Shown piece after piece: positions 13,372-26,100 of a stretch of DNA of 64,000 nucleotides. The notes beneath the pieces were generated by a model, which had not been told where the DNA came from, did no database searches, and saw nothing but the letters and a program-made list of their open reading frames with translations. The position numbers and the translations under genes are program-made. How positions within the stretch are numbered: the stretch's first letter is position 1; every line of letters starts with the position of its first letter. The stretch comes from Jacaranda mimosifolia (taxonomy: Eukaryota; Streptophyta; Magnoliopsida; Lamiales; Bignoniaceae): assembly GCA_018894105.1 (NCBI GenBank), contig CM032124.1:37358277-37422276 (forward strand), written 5' to 3'.

Positions 13372-15081
13372 TCATCCTATGTAATACATAGGATCAGGCA
13401 CTTTGAATGTCCTGTTCCCAACATTGCTACCAAGTAAATCGCTCCATTGATCTCCTATGTTTCCCACGATTCTATAACCTTCATTCACCAATTCTATTCT
13501 TTTCTTGGATTTATAAATCACTGCTGAAGTCCCTTCATCAGCTTCTCCCCTGCATCCACACATTCTCATATTACTTAAAAGTATTTTGAAGGAGACGATT
13601 AAAAAATGGATATCAAGTTATATAATACGTGTTCATATATTTTAGGGCCGAGTACCCAAAATTGAATCGAGTGAAAATTTATCATTAGTCTATTTTTAAT
13701 TTTGTATATTAATTTTTAGGTTAATAGTTAAATTTGGATATTTGGATAATGGGTAATTGTTGGGTATGAGTTTATGGGTAACTCACGGGTATAAACTATA
13801 AACCCTACTCATACCCAATGCATTTTTTTTAATGGGTATAAGTATGAGCTCGGGTATTGCAAATTCTTTTTGGGCCTAGATAGAGTAAAACACACTCATT
13901 GACAGCCTAGGTATTGCAAATATTGATGATTCAAGCATTCACTACAAAAAAATATCATATTAATGATATAAAAATAAGTAATAATGCAAAAATTATTATT
14001 AATGATATATTAAGTGACAATAATTTTTATTATATCACTAATGATATTTTTTTAAGTTTTCTCACAATATAACTTAATAGTGATAAAATTAATTAATATT
14101 TTAAATTATCACTGATGATAACTTAAATATAATTCTTGTCAGTATTAAATTTGTAAAGTTACTATTCTTAAAAAACAAAAAAAAAAAATCACTTAATATA
14201 TATAATTAATAATAACTTTTATATTACTTACTATTTTATTACTAATTTTCCTTTTTTGCCGTGATCTTTCGTAGATCATACTTCAAAAACTACTAATATA
14301 ATACAATACAATTACATTTTAGCTTCAACTTTTTCTACGCAAATAATGAAAGGTAGGAAAGAGTTTAGTAAAGATCATTTACCTGAGAATGAGCTTTTCC
14401 CAGTTGATGTAACCAGCTCTCTTTAAATTCACAATCCTAATATTTTTGAATCTTTCTGATGTTCCTGTTAAGAAGACAATCTTAAACCCTAGAGACAACA
14501 ACTTTCTGTAGAGCCGCTGGACCGCCGCCACCGCTGGCGCCGTCCCTTCCGCCACCCATTCATTGAAACTCGTGTCATTGTATGGCAATGCCCTATATAT
14601 CACCATAAAATTGATCAAAAGAGTGGATGTAATCATACAATTCTATAACGAAAACTGAATAAAATTAAAAAAGAAAAATTCTCTCACACCCAAATTGGAC
14701 ATCGGAGCGAGCATAATAAGGTATATTAGAAAGTGCAGTTTCATCAATATCAAACACCCAAGCATCCTTCCCGTCGCCACCGAGTTTGAGGCTCTTTGCA
14801 TACTCAATGGCGGTGGCAGCCACCGCTTTGCAGTCACGATGGTACTGCTCGCCCAGCATGTAGTTGCCGATGTAGTTCTCGCATGACTCCGGGACCAGGT
14901 TCCAGCCACGGAGGTTGTTGGTCTCCACTGCCAGCCGCCAGCTTAGGCAGTCGACGCCCTCAAGGTGGTGGCTGACAGAGGCGGAGCGCGGGCGGAGGAA
15001 GTGGATTGGGTTGAATGGTTTGGAGTTTGCATGGGAAGTTGATATTAAGGTTGCTAGAAAAAGAAACAGTGCAATTCCCAT
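13372..15081 (-). CDS. Acid phosphatase, HAD class IIIB (VSP/APase-1-like), 259 aa
   Basis: Likely secreted or vacuolar acid phosphatase of the vegetative-storage-protein family, hydrolysing phosphate monoesters. Exons 15081-14690, 14592-14383 and 13549-13372 total 780 nt with clean GT-AG borders. Residues 1-18 form a signal peptide (MGIALFLFLATLISTSHA). HAD motif I is DIDET at 111-115 with both aspartates present; motif II lies in LGFKIVFLTGTSE, the lysine motif in WEKLILR, and the last acidic motif in GDQWSDLLG near the C-terminus, which ends PDPMYYIG. Length fits the family. It is a tandem paralog, same strand, of the broken copy about 10 kb to its left, so this is the only working member here. 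A perfect 21-bp hairpin lies 73-136 bases upstream of the ATG. A CACTA-like MITE sits in intron 2. Whether it is enzyme or mainly storage protein cannot be told; the catalytic aspartates favour enzyme. Confidence 0.93.
13640..13920. repeat. GGGTA-rich repeat-like tract within intron 2
   Basis: Contains GGGTATGAG, GGGTAACTCACGGGTA and the inverse CTCATACCC several times, a composition typical of subterminal regions of hAT-like MITEs. Left edge TAGGGCCGAGTACCC and right edge GACAGCCTA are only weakly inverted and no target duplication was found. Confidence 0.4.
13940..14263. mobile_element. CACTA-like MITE, 324 bp, in intron 2
   Basis: Starts CACTACAAAAAAA and ends CTTTTTTGCCGTG, the inverse of CACGGCAAAAAAG, an imperfect CACTA-type terminal repeat. 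Flanks ATT and ATC nearly match as a 3-bp duplication. Interior has inverted AT-rich motifs around TAATGATAT. Lies in intron 2 (13550-14382) of the intact acid phosphatase. Confidence 0.65.
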
Positions 15082-15153
15082 TCTTCTTGTTCAAGGATGG
15101 AAAATGTTGTTGGTATGAGGTATGAATCCAAGGCTAGTTTAAATAAAATAAAA

Positions 15154-15217
15154 TGTCCCGTATCTAGTGGCTGAAACATTTTGGACATTTTGTTTGTCAG
15201 CCACTAGATACGGGACA
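15154..15217. repeat. Perfect 21-bp stem hairpin upstream of acid phosphatase
   Basis: Bases 15154-15174 (TGTCCCGTATCTAGTGGCTG plus A) are the exact reverse complement of 15197-15217, with a 22-base loop. Outside the stem, TTTAAATAAA on the left and TTTATTTAAA on the right extend it with a bulge. It lies 73-136 bases upstream of the ATG at 15081, in the 5' leader or core promoter, and has no counterpart upstream of the dead paralog. Confidence 0.9.
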
Positions 15218-15239
15218 CTTTATTTAAATCACTTTGGAT

Positions 15240-16690
15240 CATTTATTTTATTCTATATTTCATCTTCTATTGCAATTTATTATATTTATGCAAAGTGTCT
15301 CTAATTCTCAATCAATTATTCTTATAAGAAACTATTTAATACACATAATATATATTTACAAAGTGAAATATAAGATGGAATAGGAAATGAAATAGAATTT
15401 AAACCATAGATGACTTCAAGTAATTCATGAGAATAACTCAAATTTATCATGTGTTAAAAATAATTAATAGATTGTTAGGTTCAAGTACTTCAAACTTTTA
15501 CTGAAGACTATAGTACCATATATACTTAATTAGAGGAAACCTAATCAATTTCATCACCATATGTTGTACTTTTTAGGACACAAATCTTTTTATACCCACT
15601 ATGCCACTCAAATTGAAAGACAATAGTTATTGGGGATGGCATAAAATTTTCCATCACTTTTGACATTAACATAAAAGGTTTCTTTTCTGTGGATATGTGC
15701 ATTGAATGTTTTAAAAACAACATTATTCATCTGCGGACAGCTGATTTTTTAAATGAAGTGTTTCCAAAAGAACATGTTGCAAATTATTAAGTTCAAGAAT
15801 TGGAGATAAAAAAGACAGCTACATAAAGTGAAACAGTTTATAAAGAGTGATAGAAAGGGCCCAGAGAATAAAGTGTAAGATACTAAGTGGAAAGAATTAG
15901 ATTTATCCCACTAGAAAACGATTAAAAAAATGTAAAACATGGCTACTATCCCATCAAAAAGAGAAAGAGAAACGCTAAGAGAGAGAATACTGTAATTTAA
16001 ACTAAAATGCTGCTCCAAATATATTGAATATGATTTGCAAGAAAAACTTCTTTATCCAAAGGTTCAGTTTCAGATGAACATAACTGTCTCACATAATGGA
16101 AGATAAGAATATAGCAGGAAGTCTCAGAATCTGAAACAACATATACCTGAGGAGATAACAGAAGATAAAAGAATCTAGCTAGTTCTGATTCTTCTGCATG
16201 AATCAACTTGATTGTCTAGAAGTGTGTCTGGTTCTACCTTGTACAGTTCCAAAAAATTCAACTTGATCTGGCAATCAGATATGAAAAAAACATAAGCATT
16301 CAGGGGCTTGAAAAACCATAAATAAGATTCAATTTGCACCTTCTGTAATTCAATGGAGTAGAAATATACGGCTGCAGCCATTAGATTGATGCAGTGTCAT
16401 GTTCTATGGTGATGAATGAAGCATCAATTCTAGGTTATATCAGTACTGCATCTCAAGCTAAACAGGGCTTCATCAGCATTATCAATTATGTCTCATATAC
16501 ACCTTTAGGATATTGCCTCAGGAAAAGCAAAAGACATGGATGCACCATCAGCTTGGTAATACTTCCTTTTCACTGTGGTCAGGCGACCAAATCTCTGATA
16601 AATCATTTCCTTGCCTGTATTACTGCTAACCAGCTCCGGAAGCATAAAATTGTTGCAACTTGACACAATATTATGTCAGCAAAAATCGCT
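15240..16690. other. Intergenic DNA and probable 3' region of the PPR gene
   Basis: Less AT-rich than flanking intergenic DNA, especially from about 15900 rightward; probably includes the 3' UTR of the minus-strand PPR gene. Short minus-strand frames at 15541-15723 and 15997-16381 resemble no family I know and lack a supporting gene structure. Confidence 0.45.
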
Positions 16691-16695
16691 TTTTA

Positions 16696-19141
16696 TCACC
16701 TTAATGGGCTAACAACCCAACCAGTAATTGGACTCTGCCTCCGAATTCTCCGTGTCCTTTGTGAACCGCTCTGCAGCCTCTCAAGAATAGCATAAGTGAT
16801 TGAATCTGGAGTCAACCCCTGTTCTTTCAGTTTTGAATACAAATCAACAGCTTCTGCAGTTCTCCCGCATTTCTCAAGACAGTCAAGTAAGATATTGTAT
16901 GTCACAATATTTGGGCAACAACCTTCAGCAAGCATTTCACTAAACAAGCTATATGCCATTTCAACTTTATCAGTCTTACCAAAACACTCTATCAGTGTAC
17001 TATATGTGACAACATCAGGATTCATACCCCTCTCTTGCATTTCTTTGAATCTCATGTGTGCTTCATCGAGATCACCATTTTTCCCCAGACAATTAATCAA
17101 TGAATTGTAAGAGACAACATCTGGTTTGCAATCGCTATTCTCAAGTTCTTCAAAGATTCTAACAGCTTCTCCAACTCTTCCAGCTCTACCAAAACTAGAA
17201 ATAAGAATATTGTAAGTAAAAATGTCTGGTGTAGGCCCATCTTGTTTCATTTTCTCATATAAATCAAGAAGATGGGATATTTGTTTTGACTTGCCAAGAG
17301 CAGAGAAGACCGTGTTGTACATGAAAGTGTCTGTCATTACACCCTTTTCATGGGTCCTACTCAACATGTCTATAGCCTCAGTAAATTTCCCAGCCTTGCA
17401 TAAGCTCTCCAACATGGAGAGATAAGCATCCCTATCTCCCTTATCATGGAAATGCCACATATTAATAAATAACCTATGTGCTTCACTTGCATGGCCTAGT
17501 TTACTTAGCATTCTCACAAGGTATGCGTAGATTGACTTATTCATGTATTTATTCGATATTTTCACCACCTCATCCATTCTACCAAGCTGTCCTTCTGCAG
17601 CCAAAACATTGAGAATGAGACTGTAAGTGAACTCATTAGGCCTGCAATTGTTTTCCACCATCTTGGAGAAAAGAACCATAGTTTTGTCCGCCATCCGGCT
17701 CCTAGCAAGTGCCTCAATCATAGTATTATAAGTCATTGAATTGGGTTTACAACCCTTTGATAGCATTTCCTCGAATAAAGCTAATGCCTCATTGGGCTTG
17801 CCTAACCTTCCAATCATCCTTATTAGAATGGTATATGTATATTCATCAGGTTCACAATGCTTCCTTTTCATGTCTTCAAACACCTGGTAAGCCTGATCAA
17901 CCTGACAAGATGCTGCAGCATATCAGACCATTAGATTCTACAGAATTCACATTTTTGGCATGCCAAAAGCTACACAATATTACACATAAATTCAACCATC
18001 GAACAAATACTAGTAACACAGTTTATACGGAAAACACACAACAATATGTGATTTAATTTCACATATAGCTTCTCTTTTTTTATCAAATAGTGCCTTTTGG
18101 ACCCTCAAATACAGTTTACTTGTGAAATGGATGCTTCAGAGAAAACAAATGCCACATTTGGTCATGCAAAGAATTTTTTTCCACTGTAATTTCTACTTTG
18201 ACAAAATCTTACAGCAAATTAATCGAGCATATTAATTACCCTCTAAGTCCTGTATCCTCGATGCACAATAAACATAGAAATCCAATTAACATTCATATGG
18301 AACAGCATAAATACCAAAACACGAAACCATCTAAAAACCATGGAAACCTTGATAATTAAATGGACAATCAGACCTTTTCGTCCTTAGCAAGCGCATGAAG
18401 AAGCATGTTGTACCCGAAGCTATCCAGCTTATAACCTTTCCTCCGCATTTCTCTATAAACCTGCAGTGCGTGATTCAAATCGTCTGCTCTCAAGTACGCC
18501 TGCAGAAGACACTTATAAGTATAACAAGTCAACTTCAAACCCCATTTCTTCACCAAATCCAAGCACTTCTCCAATCCGTCAACACAATCAAAAGCACCAA
18601 TCAATATATTAACAGTGGAAATGTTGCCAAGAGTCCCTAATTTATCCATTAAACTGAGAATTTCCTTCATTTTATCAATCCTGTCGGGGAGAGATGAATT
18701 TAAGAGAATCAACAAAATGCGGTTGTAAGTAAATGCATCGTGTCGGAAATTTCGGATATGAGAGGGGCAAAAGTGGAAAAACTCAAGTGCTAGGGTTGGA
18801 GATTTAAGGGATTTGAGAATTTCCGACACTTCGGAGGTAGTCGGGGCTACGGTTACGGTTTGGAAGTATTCAGAGAGGTCGAGGAAGGGGTCTGGTGATG
18901 ACGCTGAGGATTTTGATTGGAGAATTTTAGTCGCTTTGCAGATGAGGTCACGGCGGGGGAGAGGGTAACCACGGACGTCAGAGACGAGTGTGGGAGCCGT
19001 GACAGAGACTTCTATGGCAGAGAACCGTCCCTTATTGGTCGTCGTGACGACTTTCCCGGTGTATTTAGTGGCGTAGCCGCGGCGGAGAAGAAGGGGGGTC
19101 AGGTGGCGGAAATGGCGGTGCATGGTGGGAGGTTTAGTCAA
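16696..19141 (-). CDS. ABO5: Mitochondrial PPR protein, ABO5-like (At1g51965 type), 657 aa
   Basis: P-class pentatricopeptide repeat protein. The Arabidopsis relative ABO5 acts in mitochondria in cis-splicing of nad2 intron 3, hence complex I assembly. Two exons, 19141-18374 and 17901-16696 (1974 nt), joined at DEK|VDQAYQVFEDM. The N-terminus is basic and Ser/Thr-rich (MTKPPTMHRHFRHLTPLLLR), fitting a mitochondrial presequence, then the family block DVRGYPLPRRDLICKAT. PPR motifs of about 35 residues run from about residue 130 to 635 (for example SYNSLINCLGKNGDLDEAH, TYSTLIECFGKTDKVEMAYS). It ends NPITGWVVSPL-like (SPITGWVVSPLR). There is no PLS-type E or DYW domain, so no editing role is expected. 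Length matches the Arabidopsis protein (about 650 aa). Orthology is from remembered similarity along the whole protein; the splicing target is inferred. Confidence 0.93.
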
Positions 19142-19507
19142 CGATTTCAGCTGATTGTTGACTGCGGGGTTCTGTCAACGGACGAGATGAAATGAAACAA
19201 GAGAGGGTTTTTATATTTATTTCTCAATTATTAAAAATTGTTTTTTTCCGCACATTTATAAGAGACCAAGACCAAAGGACTTCACGCAGAAAACTACAGT
19301 ATGCCTGTGGAGCAAAACTTATTTAATTGGATTCCAGGCACTTTGATGCTGCAGTATCAGGTATCTTATGACAGCATTATTGTGTGTAACAGAATCATTT
19401 CATGAAATAGCTAAAGTTGGTCACAAATCTCAGATACATAGGTGATTTTCATCTGTCTTGATCATCAATTTTCTCATTCACTCATTTCTGCACAATCAAA
19501 TGAATTA

Positions 19508-19939
19508 TCCACTTGTATACGACAGATCCCATGTATATGATCCGAGCAATTTCAAGCAATGCATCGGACAATGTCTACTGCACACTTTTAGCTCACAGTG
19601 CAATTCATGTAGCGATGGCTGGGTATACAGATTTTGTTGTAGGCCCTGTGAATGGCGGCATGCTTGCATACCATTTCACACAAGTGAACAATGGTCTTTC
19701 ATTTTATGTGCCAAGTGTGCATTTGTTTATGTTCTATTATAGTTCATTTATGAAATGTTTATTTGATCTAAACGTGCAGCGAATCAATGAGAGAAGGAAC
19801 ATGGTGGCTATAACAGAGGATGCGGGCAAGGCTCCTGTTATCCACCAACCAACCAAGTTTCTTGGATGCAGAAGATGTTAAGGAAGCTAAGAAAGATTGC
19901 CCCCAAACAACCCAATTGCTAACCGAAGATCATCCTTGA
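19508..19939 (+). pseudogene. ATP-dependent 6-phosphofructokinase C-terminal fragment
   Basis: Two exon remnants of a plant PFK. Exon A (about 19508-19688) reads [19 protein letters not shown] and continues [20 protein letters not shown], the C-terminal substrate-binding region. Exon B (19780-19939) reads [12 protein letters not shown] and, one frame over, [20 protein letters not shown], ending at TGA 19937-19939. Frames break twice: one base is missing near 19656 (AATGGCGGCATGC) and two bases near 19815-19822. The 5' three quarters of the gene, including the catalytic GGT and GD motifs, is absent. The intron is kept, so this is a truncated segmental copy, not a processed one. Confidence 0.88.
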
Positions 19940-20121
19940 GAAGTGATCTGGTGAAAAGTCTATGTTCTGTTCATAGTTCTTTCTTTCTATGTAAAAAGAG
20001 GAGAATAAAAACATAGGATTCCCTTTGCTGCATGGGAACAAAACATTAATCTCAAGGATTTAAAGTGGATAACTTCACAACAACATATGTACACATAATA
20101 CAGCCTTTTTGGAGATCATTG

Positions 20122-23100
20122 TCAGCTTGGTCTGAAAACAGCGTTAATCATCTCCTTCAGATTCTTACATCCCAAAATCTCTATACCTGGGTGCTGCTGG
20201 TCAGGGAAGGACTTCTCTGCAGACTTGGGGACAATACACTTCTTGTATCCCAACTTTGCCAGAGTGTTGATCCTTTTCTCCAATTGAGGTACCTATGGGT
20301 TATTGAGAGAAAAATTGAAGAAAATATTATTGTTGTGTGAATGTGTTTGGATTTTACAGATAATCAGAAGGGAAAACTGAGTTCTAGGAAAGAGGAACAG
20401 AGAAGAAACCTTGCATAATAAGTGCAACATAAATCACCAAAATTATTAACCTTGCGTTTGCTAAGTTTAAAATGAAGTGGAGAAATTCACATACCATTCG
20501 AAGTTCACCACCAAGACCAACTTCGGCTATGAATGCTATGCCATTCGGTATGGGGAATTCCAAGAAACTGAACAAAATGCAATAACATCTAGTTAATATT
20601 AATTCAAATAGGTAAGGAGGCTGCTATGAAGGTAAGAGTTGATGAAATCAATCTCCTTTTGACCTAGGCCAAAGATTGTTTTGGTGGAATTTTGCAAGTT
20701 TAGCATCCAGACTAAGACAAACTTAGTTCTTCCTCATAAGTTAGGTAACTAAGTCCAAGCTTGAAAATGACTAGCTTTTGTTTTTGTGTACTTGCTTCAG
20801 GCAAACTAACTGACAAATTTGCAAGATAGATCCTAACTCTATATCAAATTCCTACAACTTTTAACAGTTGATATTCACTGAAATGCTAAGCATAGATATG
20901 GCAGTATTTTTGAATGCTTATTTCAGCAATTAAATAGCAAATTATGACCAGATTAAAAATGAGTAAAGTCAATCGCCATGCCTGCTGCAAATTGCGGCTG
21001 CTATTGCTAGATCGCCAGCTGTCTCCGTCAGGCTAACCCCACTAATGACATTAAGAAAGATGCCCTACCAGACAAGAAGATGGGAAATCAGAAAACACCA
21101 ACAAAGGCAATTATTTTCCTGCTATCAAAGCAGGATTCGGGGTATTGCAGAACTGTTATAATATGAATAAGAAAACTTAAAACCAAAAACTGAAGAACAA
21201 GAAAACCAACCACCTGTCCAGTATTTATTGGTACTATCATCAAACTCTTTCTTGCAATTGTTCAGATTTTATGAATTATTAGAGATATAAGTCAGCAACC
21301 ATCTCATCAATCTAATTGCATTCAGTAAACCTAGGTATATTTTAACAGTCGCATGAGCCACTAATACCACTCCACCAATATAAGTAAAGAGATTTTTCTC
21401 TGAGCTTGTAGGCGCTGAAGCAATATTTAGTTTCTACTAAGGAAAACTAAAACGCAAATCATGAGCAGAACTTCTACATCAGGTGCATAGATGCAAACAT
21501 AACACGAAGCTTGAAACTCAGAATAGGGGTAGAGTCCATTACATTCTCTTGCAACTTAAGTCCAGCTTGCTTTTTAATGACCTGCATAAAGAACACGTGT
21601 GAGATCATCAGCGTTCTATTTCTCAAGAAATTCCATTGTCAGCTATTAAAGAACTTAATCTAATATGAGTTGCTGAAATAGAGCAATCAACCATAACAAA
21701 CTATGCATCACTTAAAGGGCATTGTATTTAGTTTCTGAAATTAAATCAACATTCCAAAAGCAGCTGAATCAGAGGATAAAGCTCAACTGAACAAGCACCA
21801 AATTAACAAGACGAGAAGACCACTCACTGAAATAAGCATGTCAGCTCTGCTAAATTGAACCCCATTTACATGCCTCACAACCGATGAGCCAGTTACACAT
21901 AATGCCTGCAACAAAATAATAACAATAAATATAAAATAAAGTGAGCAAAGGGGAAATTCCATAACCATCAAGTTCTATTCTAGAAATTCAAAATCACAAT
22001 AACGTCACATGAGAAAATCCCTAATTTTTTCAAACACAACTTGCAATGCAGACAAGCTCATCATAGATTATCCTATAGAAGATGAGCAAGATTCAATAAC
22101 AAGCTTCCATAATCAGTTATCAGCAACTGCGCTGAATAGGCTTACCATCCTAAAAAATTATTCAATATAAAGGAAAGGACAGCACAGTTTCATGCATAAA
22201 AGGAGCAGATTTAGTAGAAGAACTGGAAATGTTTATGAACAATTTCCTAAACCCAGAAAAGACAACACTAAAGAGAAAATACCTGAATTTCAATGAGAAA
22301 TGCTCGAGATCCATCCACAATCACAGCTACAGCCATCCCGGCTAGATAGTCTGAATCAGAGTGCTGCTCACCCAAGAACATCTCGCTGGGATTTGAAACT
22401 TCTTGCAATCCTGTCTGCGACATTTTGAAAACTCCAAGCTGACACAAAATAGCTCTCCCTTGTCAAGATATAGTATTAACATCCATTCCTCATGAAAGCC
22501 ATACCCCAAATCATAAGGTGAAAGATGGTTCTTGTAAGATCTAAATTTGCAGGAGATTCTTGTTCCTGAGATTGCACATTTGTCATTTTTATGTTGCTTT
22601 GATTAATGGGAAATTCTTACCAATGCATCATTTATACACCCACCATTCAGTGGACCACCTTGGCTAGACTTATAAAACACCCATGGGAATTTAACATTAG
22701 AAATGTAAGACAAATTCATGGCCTTCAATAAAACCATGTTACTATGGGAAACTTGATGAAAGATAGTTAAACCTTGCAAATAATAGTTAATTCATGCTTA
22801 AAAAAAAAAAAATACAAATACAAATCAAAGTCAAGAAGATGGACCTAGAAAGTTGAGAGTCGTGACTAAGAACATGGAATACCTCATCTGTGGAGCCAAA
22901 TCGATTCTTCACTGATCGAAGCAATCGATGTGATGAATATTTCTCCCCCTGAAAATATCTATCATGAGTATGGCTAGTTTGATTTAGCTAAAATTTGCTA
23001 TTAAACAAATACATCCCCTCAAGAAGTGAATAGAATTCTGCATGGTGGATGGAAACAGAAACAGATATAAAGTGAATTATGAATATTTGACGTTGAAATA

Positions 23101-26100
23101 TTGAATATAGGTTGGAAGAAACTTTTTCACTTCCAATAGGGAATGTAATTAAATGAAATCATAAGTTTGCAAGGAAGTTCCTTGAGGAGGCCGCCACATC
23201 TTAAGGCTCAAATGGAATAAAGGCAGAAATGTACATAGTTCCATGGTCACATGCTATTGGGAAAAATTAACATTTTTCTATGGGCCAATAACACTTAAGA
23301 CCGTCACTATAGATATGGTTTATTCATTAAATTGGAATAAGCCATTTATTTATCAACAAGACATCATATGGTATTTTGAAGTCCATAAACAAAAAGCCAT
23401 TAGATCTTTATAGTAGAAGAATATCAAAATTAATGGGCCAATAGGAAATTCCTTTTTTGTCATTTACATTATTCCATAACCACATCAGCTGTTTAGTGGG
23501 TGAATAAGGGTGTAATTCCTAAGCGTCCAGCCGAAAAGTTGTCATCCACTGAGCATAAAGTTGTAAACAATAGCCACATCTTTATTTGTTCCTTAGACTC
23601 TCAAACACAAATAATAATCACTGAGAAACCAATAAAATGTTGCATGTGAGAGAACATGAATATGGAACCGTTCCCAGAACCATCAGTATTCAATGGCCCA
23701 GACATAGTATAATAGGAATTAGTGGCCTAATTAAATTTTAATTTTTTTTAAAAAAAAAAAAGTTATTTCTTGAGAAAGAAAATTCAATTAGGTACCAACT
23801 TCCATATATAAAACAACATCCACAATGTGCTCCAAGACACGAGGTCCAGCTATGTCTCCAGCTTTGGTCACATGTCCAATCTGCAATGAGAGAGAAAAAT
23901 AAAGACATCACAATCAGTGAAACTATCGATCATAATGAACATAAAACGTTCGCTACAATAAGCTTCAAACCATTTTTTGAACTGAAACCCACCAAAAGTA
24001 CAGGGATGTTTGTCCTCTTAGCAAAATGTAGTAAGGCTGACGTGCATTCTTTCACCTGTCACGTGTCAACTTAATATTTAAAAAAATTATTTTTCGAATT
24101 TATGCTAGGTATGTGAACATGAAGCTTTCTGCAAAATAACAACCAAAATCTTAGGGCTTTTTTGTTTACATTTAGGAGTATTTCGCCAAAATATTTTGGC
24201 AAAATGGTTTTTGGGTAATGGGGTTGGAAAATGTGATGGTTGCTTGTTTGTATTTTGGGTGGTAGGTGAAGAATAATTTGGGAGAAAATTGTTTGTTTGG
24301 TTGTATTTTGGGAGGGGACAAGATGTCAAATCAATAAATTTTTTGTTGAGTTGGTAGGATAAAATTGATATTATAAAATTATTTATGTATGTGTATATAT
24401 AAATTGGATGAGGGGGACAAAAAATAAAAGGGCTAGACATTGAGGAATTGATAGGAAATGAATTGGGATGGTATTTTGGGAGTGGGGTTGGGGAATGTGT
24501 ATGATTTGTTTATATTTTGAGAGTTGGAAAACAAATTGGGAGTTGGCAACCAAACAAAGCCTTAAGCTGTGTTCACTTGCATTTTGGACATTTTTTAGAA
24601 AAAATTTTGGGGGAATGAGTTTTGGGGAGAAAAATTGAAAAAAGTGTCAACCGTTTGTTTTTGTTTTGGGAAAATAGGAAAAATGATTTGAGAATGAGTT
24701 GTTTGGTTGTTAATATTTTGGGGGGGGGACAAATTTTACTGTAAATGTCAAATCAATTACTTTTTTGTTGGGTTTGTGGGGGAGAAATTGATTTTTTTAT
24801 GTAATATATGTATGTACATTTATAATTTGATGACGTGTGTGTATATATATATATGTTATGATTGGTAGATAAAATATTTAGTAATAAACAAAATAATTAT
24901 TTAAAATTAATTTATTATTATATTAAATTTTATATGTAATTGATTATTAAATTAAATAGATTATTAGAATATTTAATTACATATGTAATATTTATCTGTA
25001 TAAAATATAATTTATATAAATATAATAATTCATTTATTTAATTAAAAAAATTAATTTTATTAAAATAATATGTTATCTAACTAACTTGAAGCATTAAATA
25101 ATTAATACGTTGATTGATAGATAAATTATTTATTAATAAAAAAATTAATTTATTAAATTAAATAGATTATTGTGTTAATATTAGACGATATTAATAAGTT
25201 AATTAATTTATTACGTTATTTAATAAATAAATTATTTACTTAAAATATAAAAACATTTAATTAAATTTAATTAATTTTTCCAAAAATTAGTTTAATTAAA
25301 TTTGCAAATGTAAATTTTAGAATTTTTTAACTACTAAAATTTTATTTTTTTTCATATAATATATAATATTTATATATTATAATATATATATATATGAGTG
25401 AAGTGAGAGAGTGATAAATGAATGAGTGATGTAAAAGGTGAAGTGAGAAAACGAGACGGTAGGTGTGATTTTTAGGGTGTAGAGATTTTTGGGATTGAAT
25501 TGGGAGGGATTTTTTGGATATAAAATTTTGATATTTTGGGAAAAAGATTGGAGAATGTGCCTGTTTTTTGGGATTGTTTTGGGTGTTGGAAAAAATTCCC
25601 CCAAAATGCAAGTGAACACAGCCTTAATCTTTAGGCCTCTTAAACTAGACAAAGCTTGAAAATTGAAGGAGAGAGCCCAGCGTTATGCAAGATAATGCAT
25701 AACTAAATGCTAAGAAGCAGACCCAAAATGTACCAGTCAAATTATTTTGTTATCATTCCAAAAACTGAAAGACATTTCAACAGCTATGGTCTCCCAACAG
25801 CATTACAAGATAACTCTGCTTACTTAAATTTTATGAACTTACTATAGACTTTTGGGAGGATAAAGAAATCAGAAAATTCAAACCTGCGTGTCACCTCCAG
25901 CAGTTCCAGTCACTCCACTTAAATACACTGTCTGAATAGAATCAATGACTAAAGCCTTTGGGGAAAGATGCTGAGCCTGTTCTACAATATCCTGTAAAGA
26001 AAGGCAGCAAGTTGATGTATAATATGTTTAACGAGATATAATGACACAATAAAATATGATATTCAAACCCCTTTTTTAGCAACATGCAATAACCATAAAT

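Noticed and set aside
15541..16381. Small minus-strand frames that might form a gene downstream of the PPR gene
   Set aside because: No recognisable domain, no consistent splice signals; better explained as 3' UTR and intergenic DNA.
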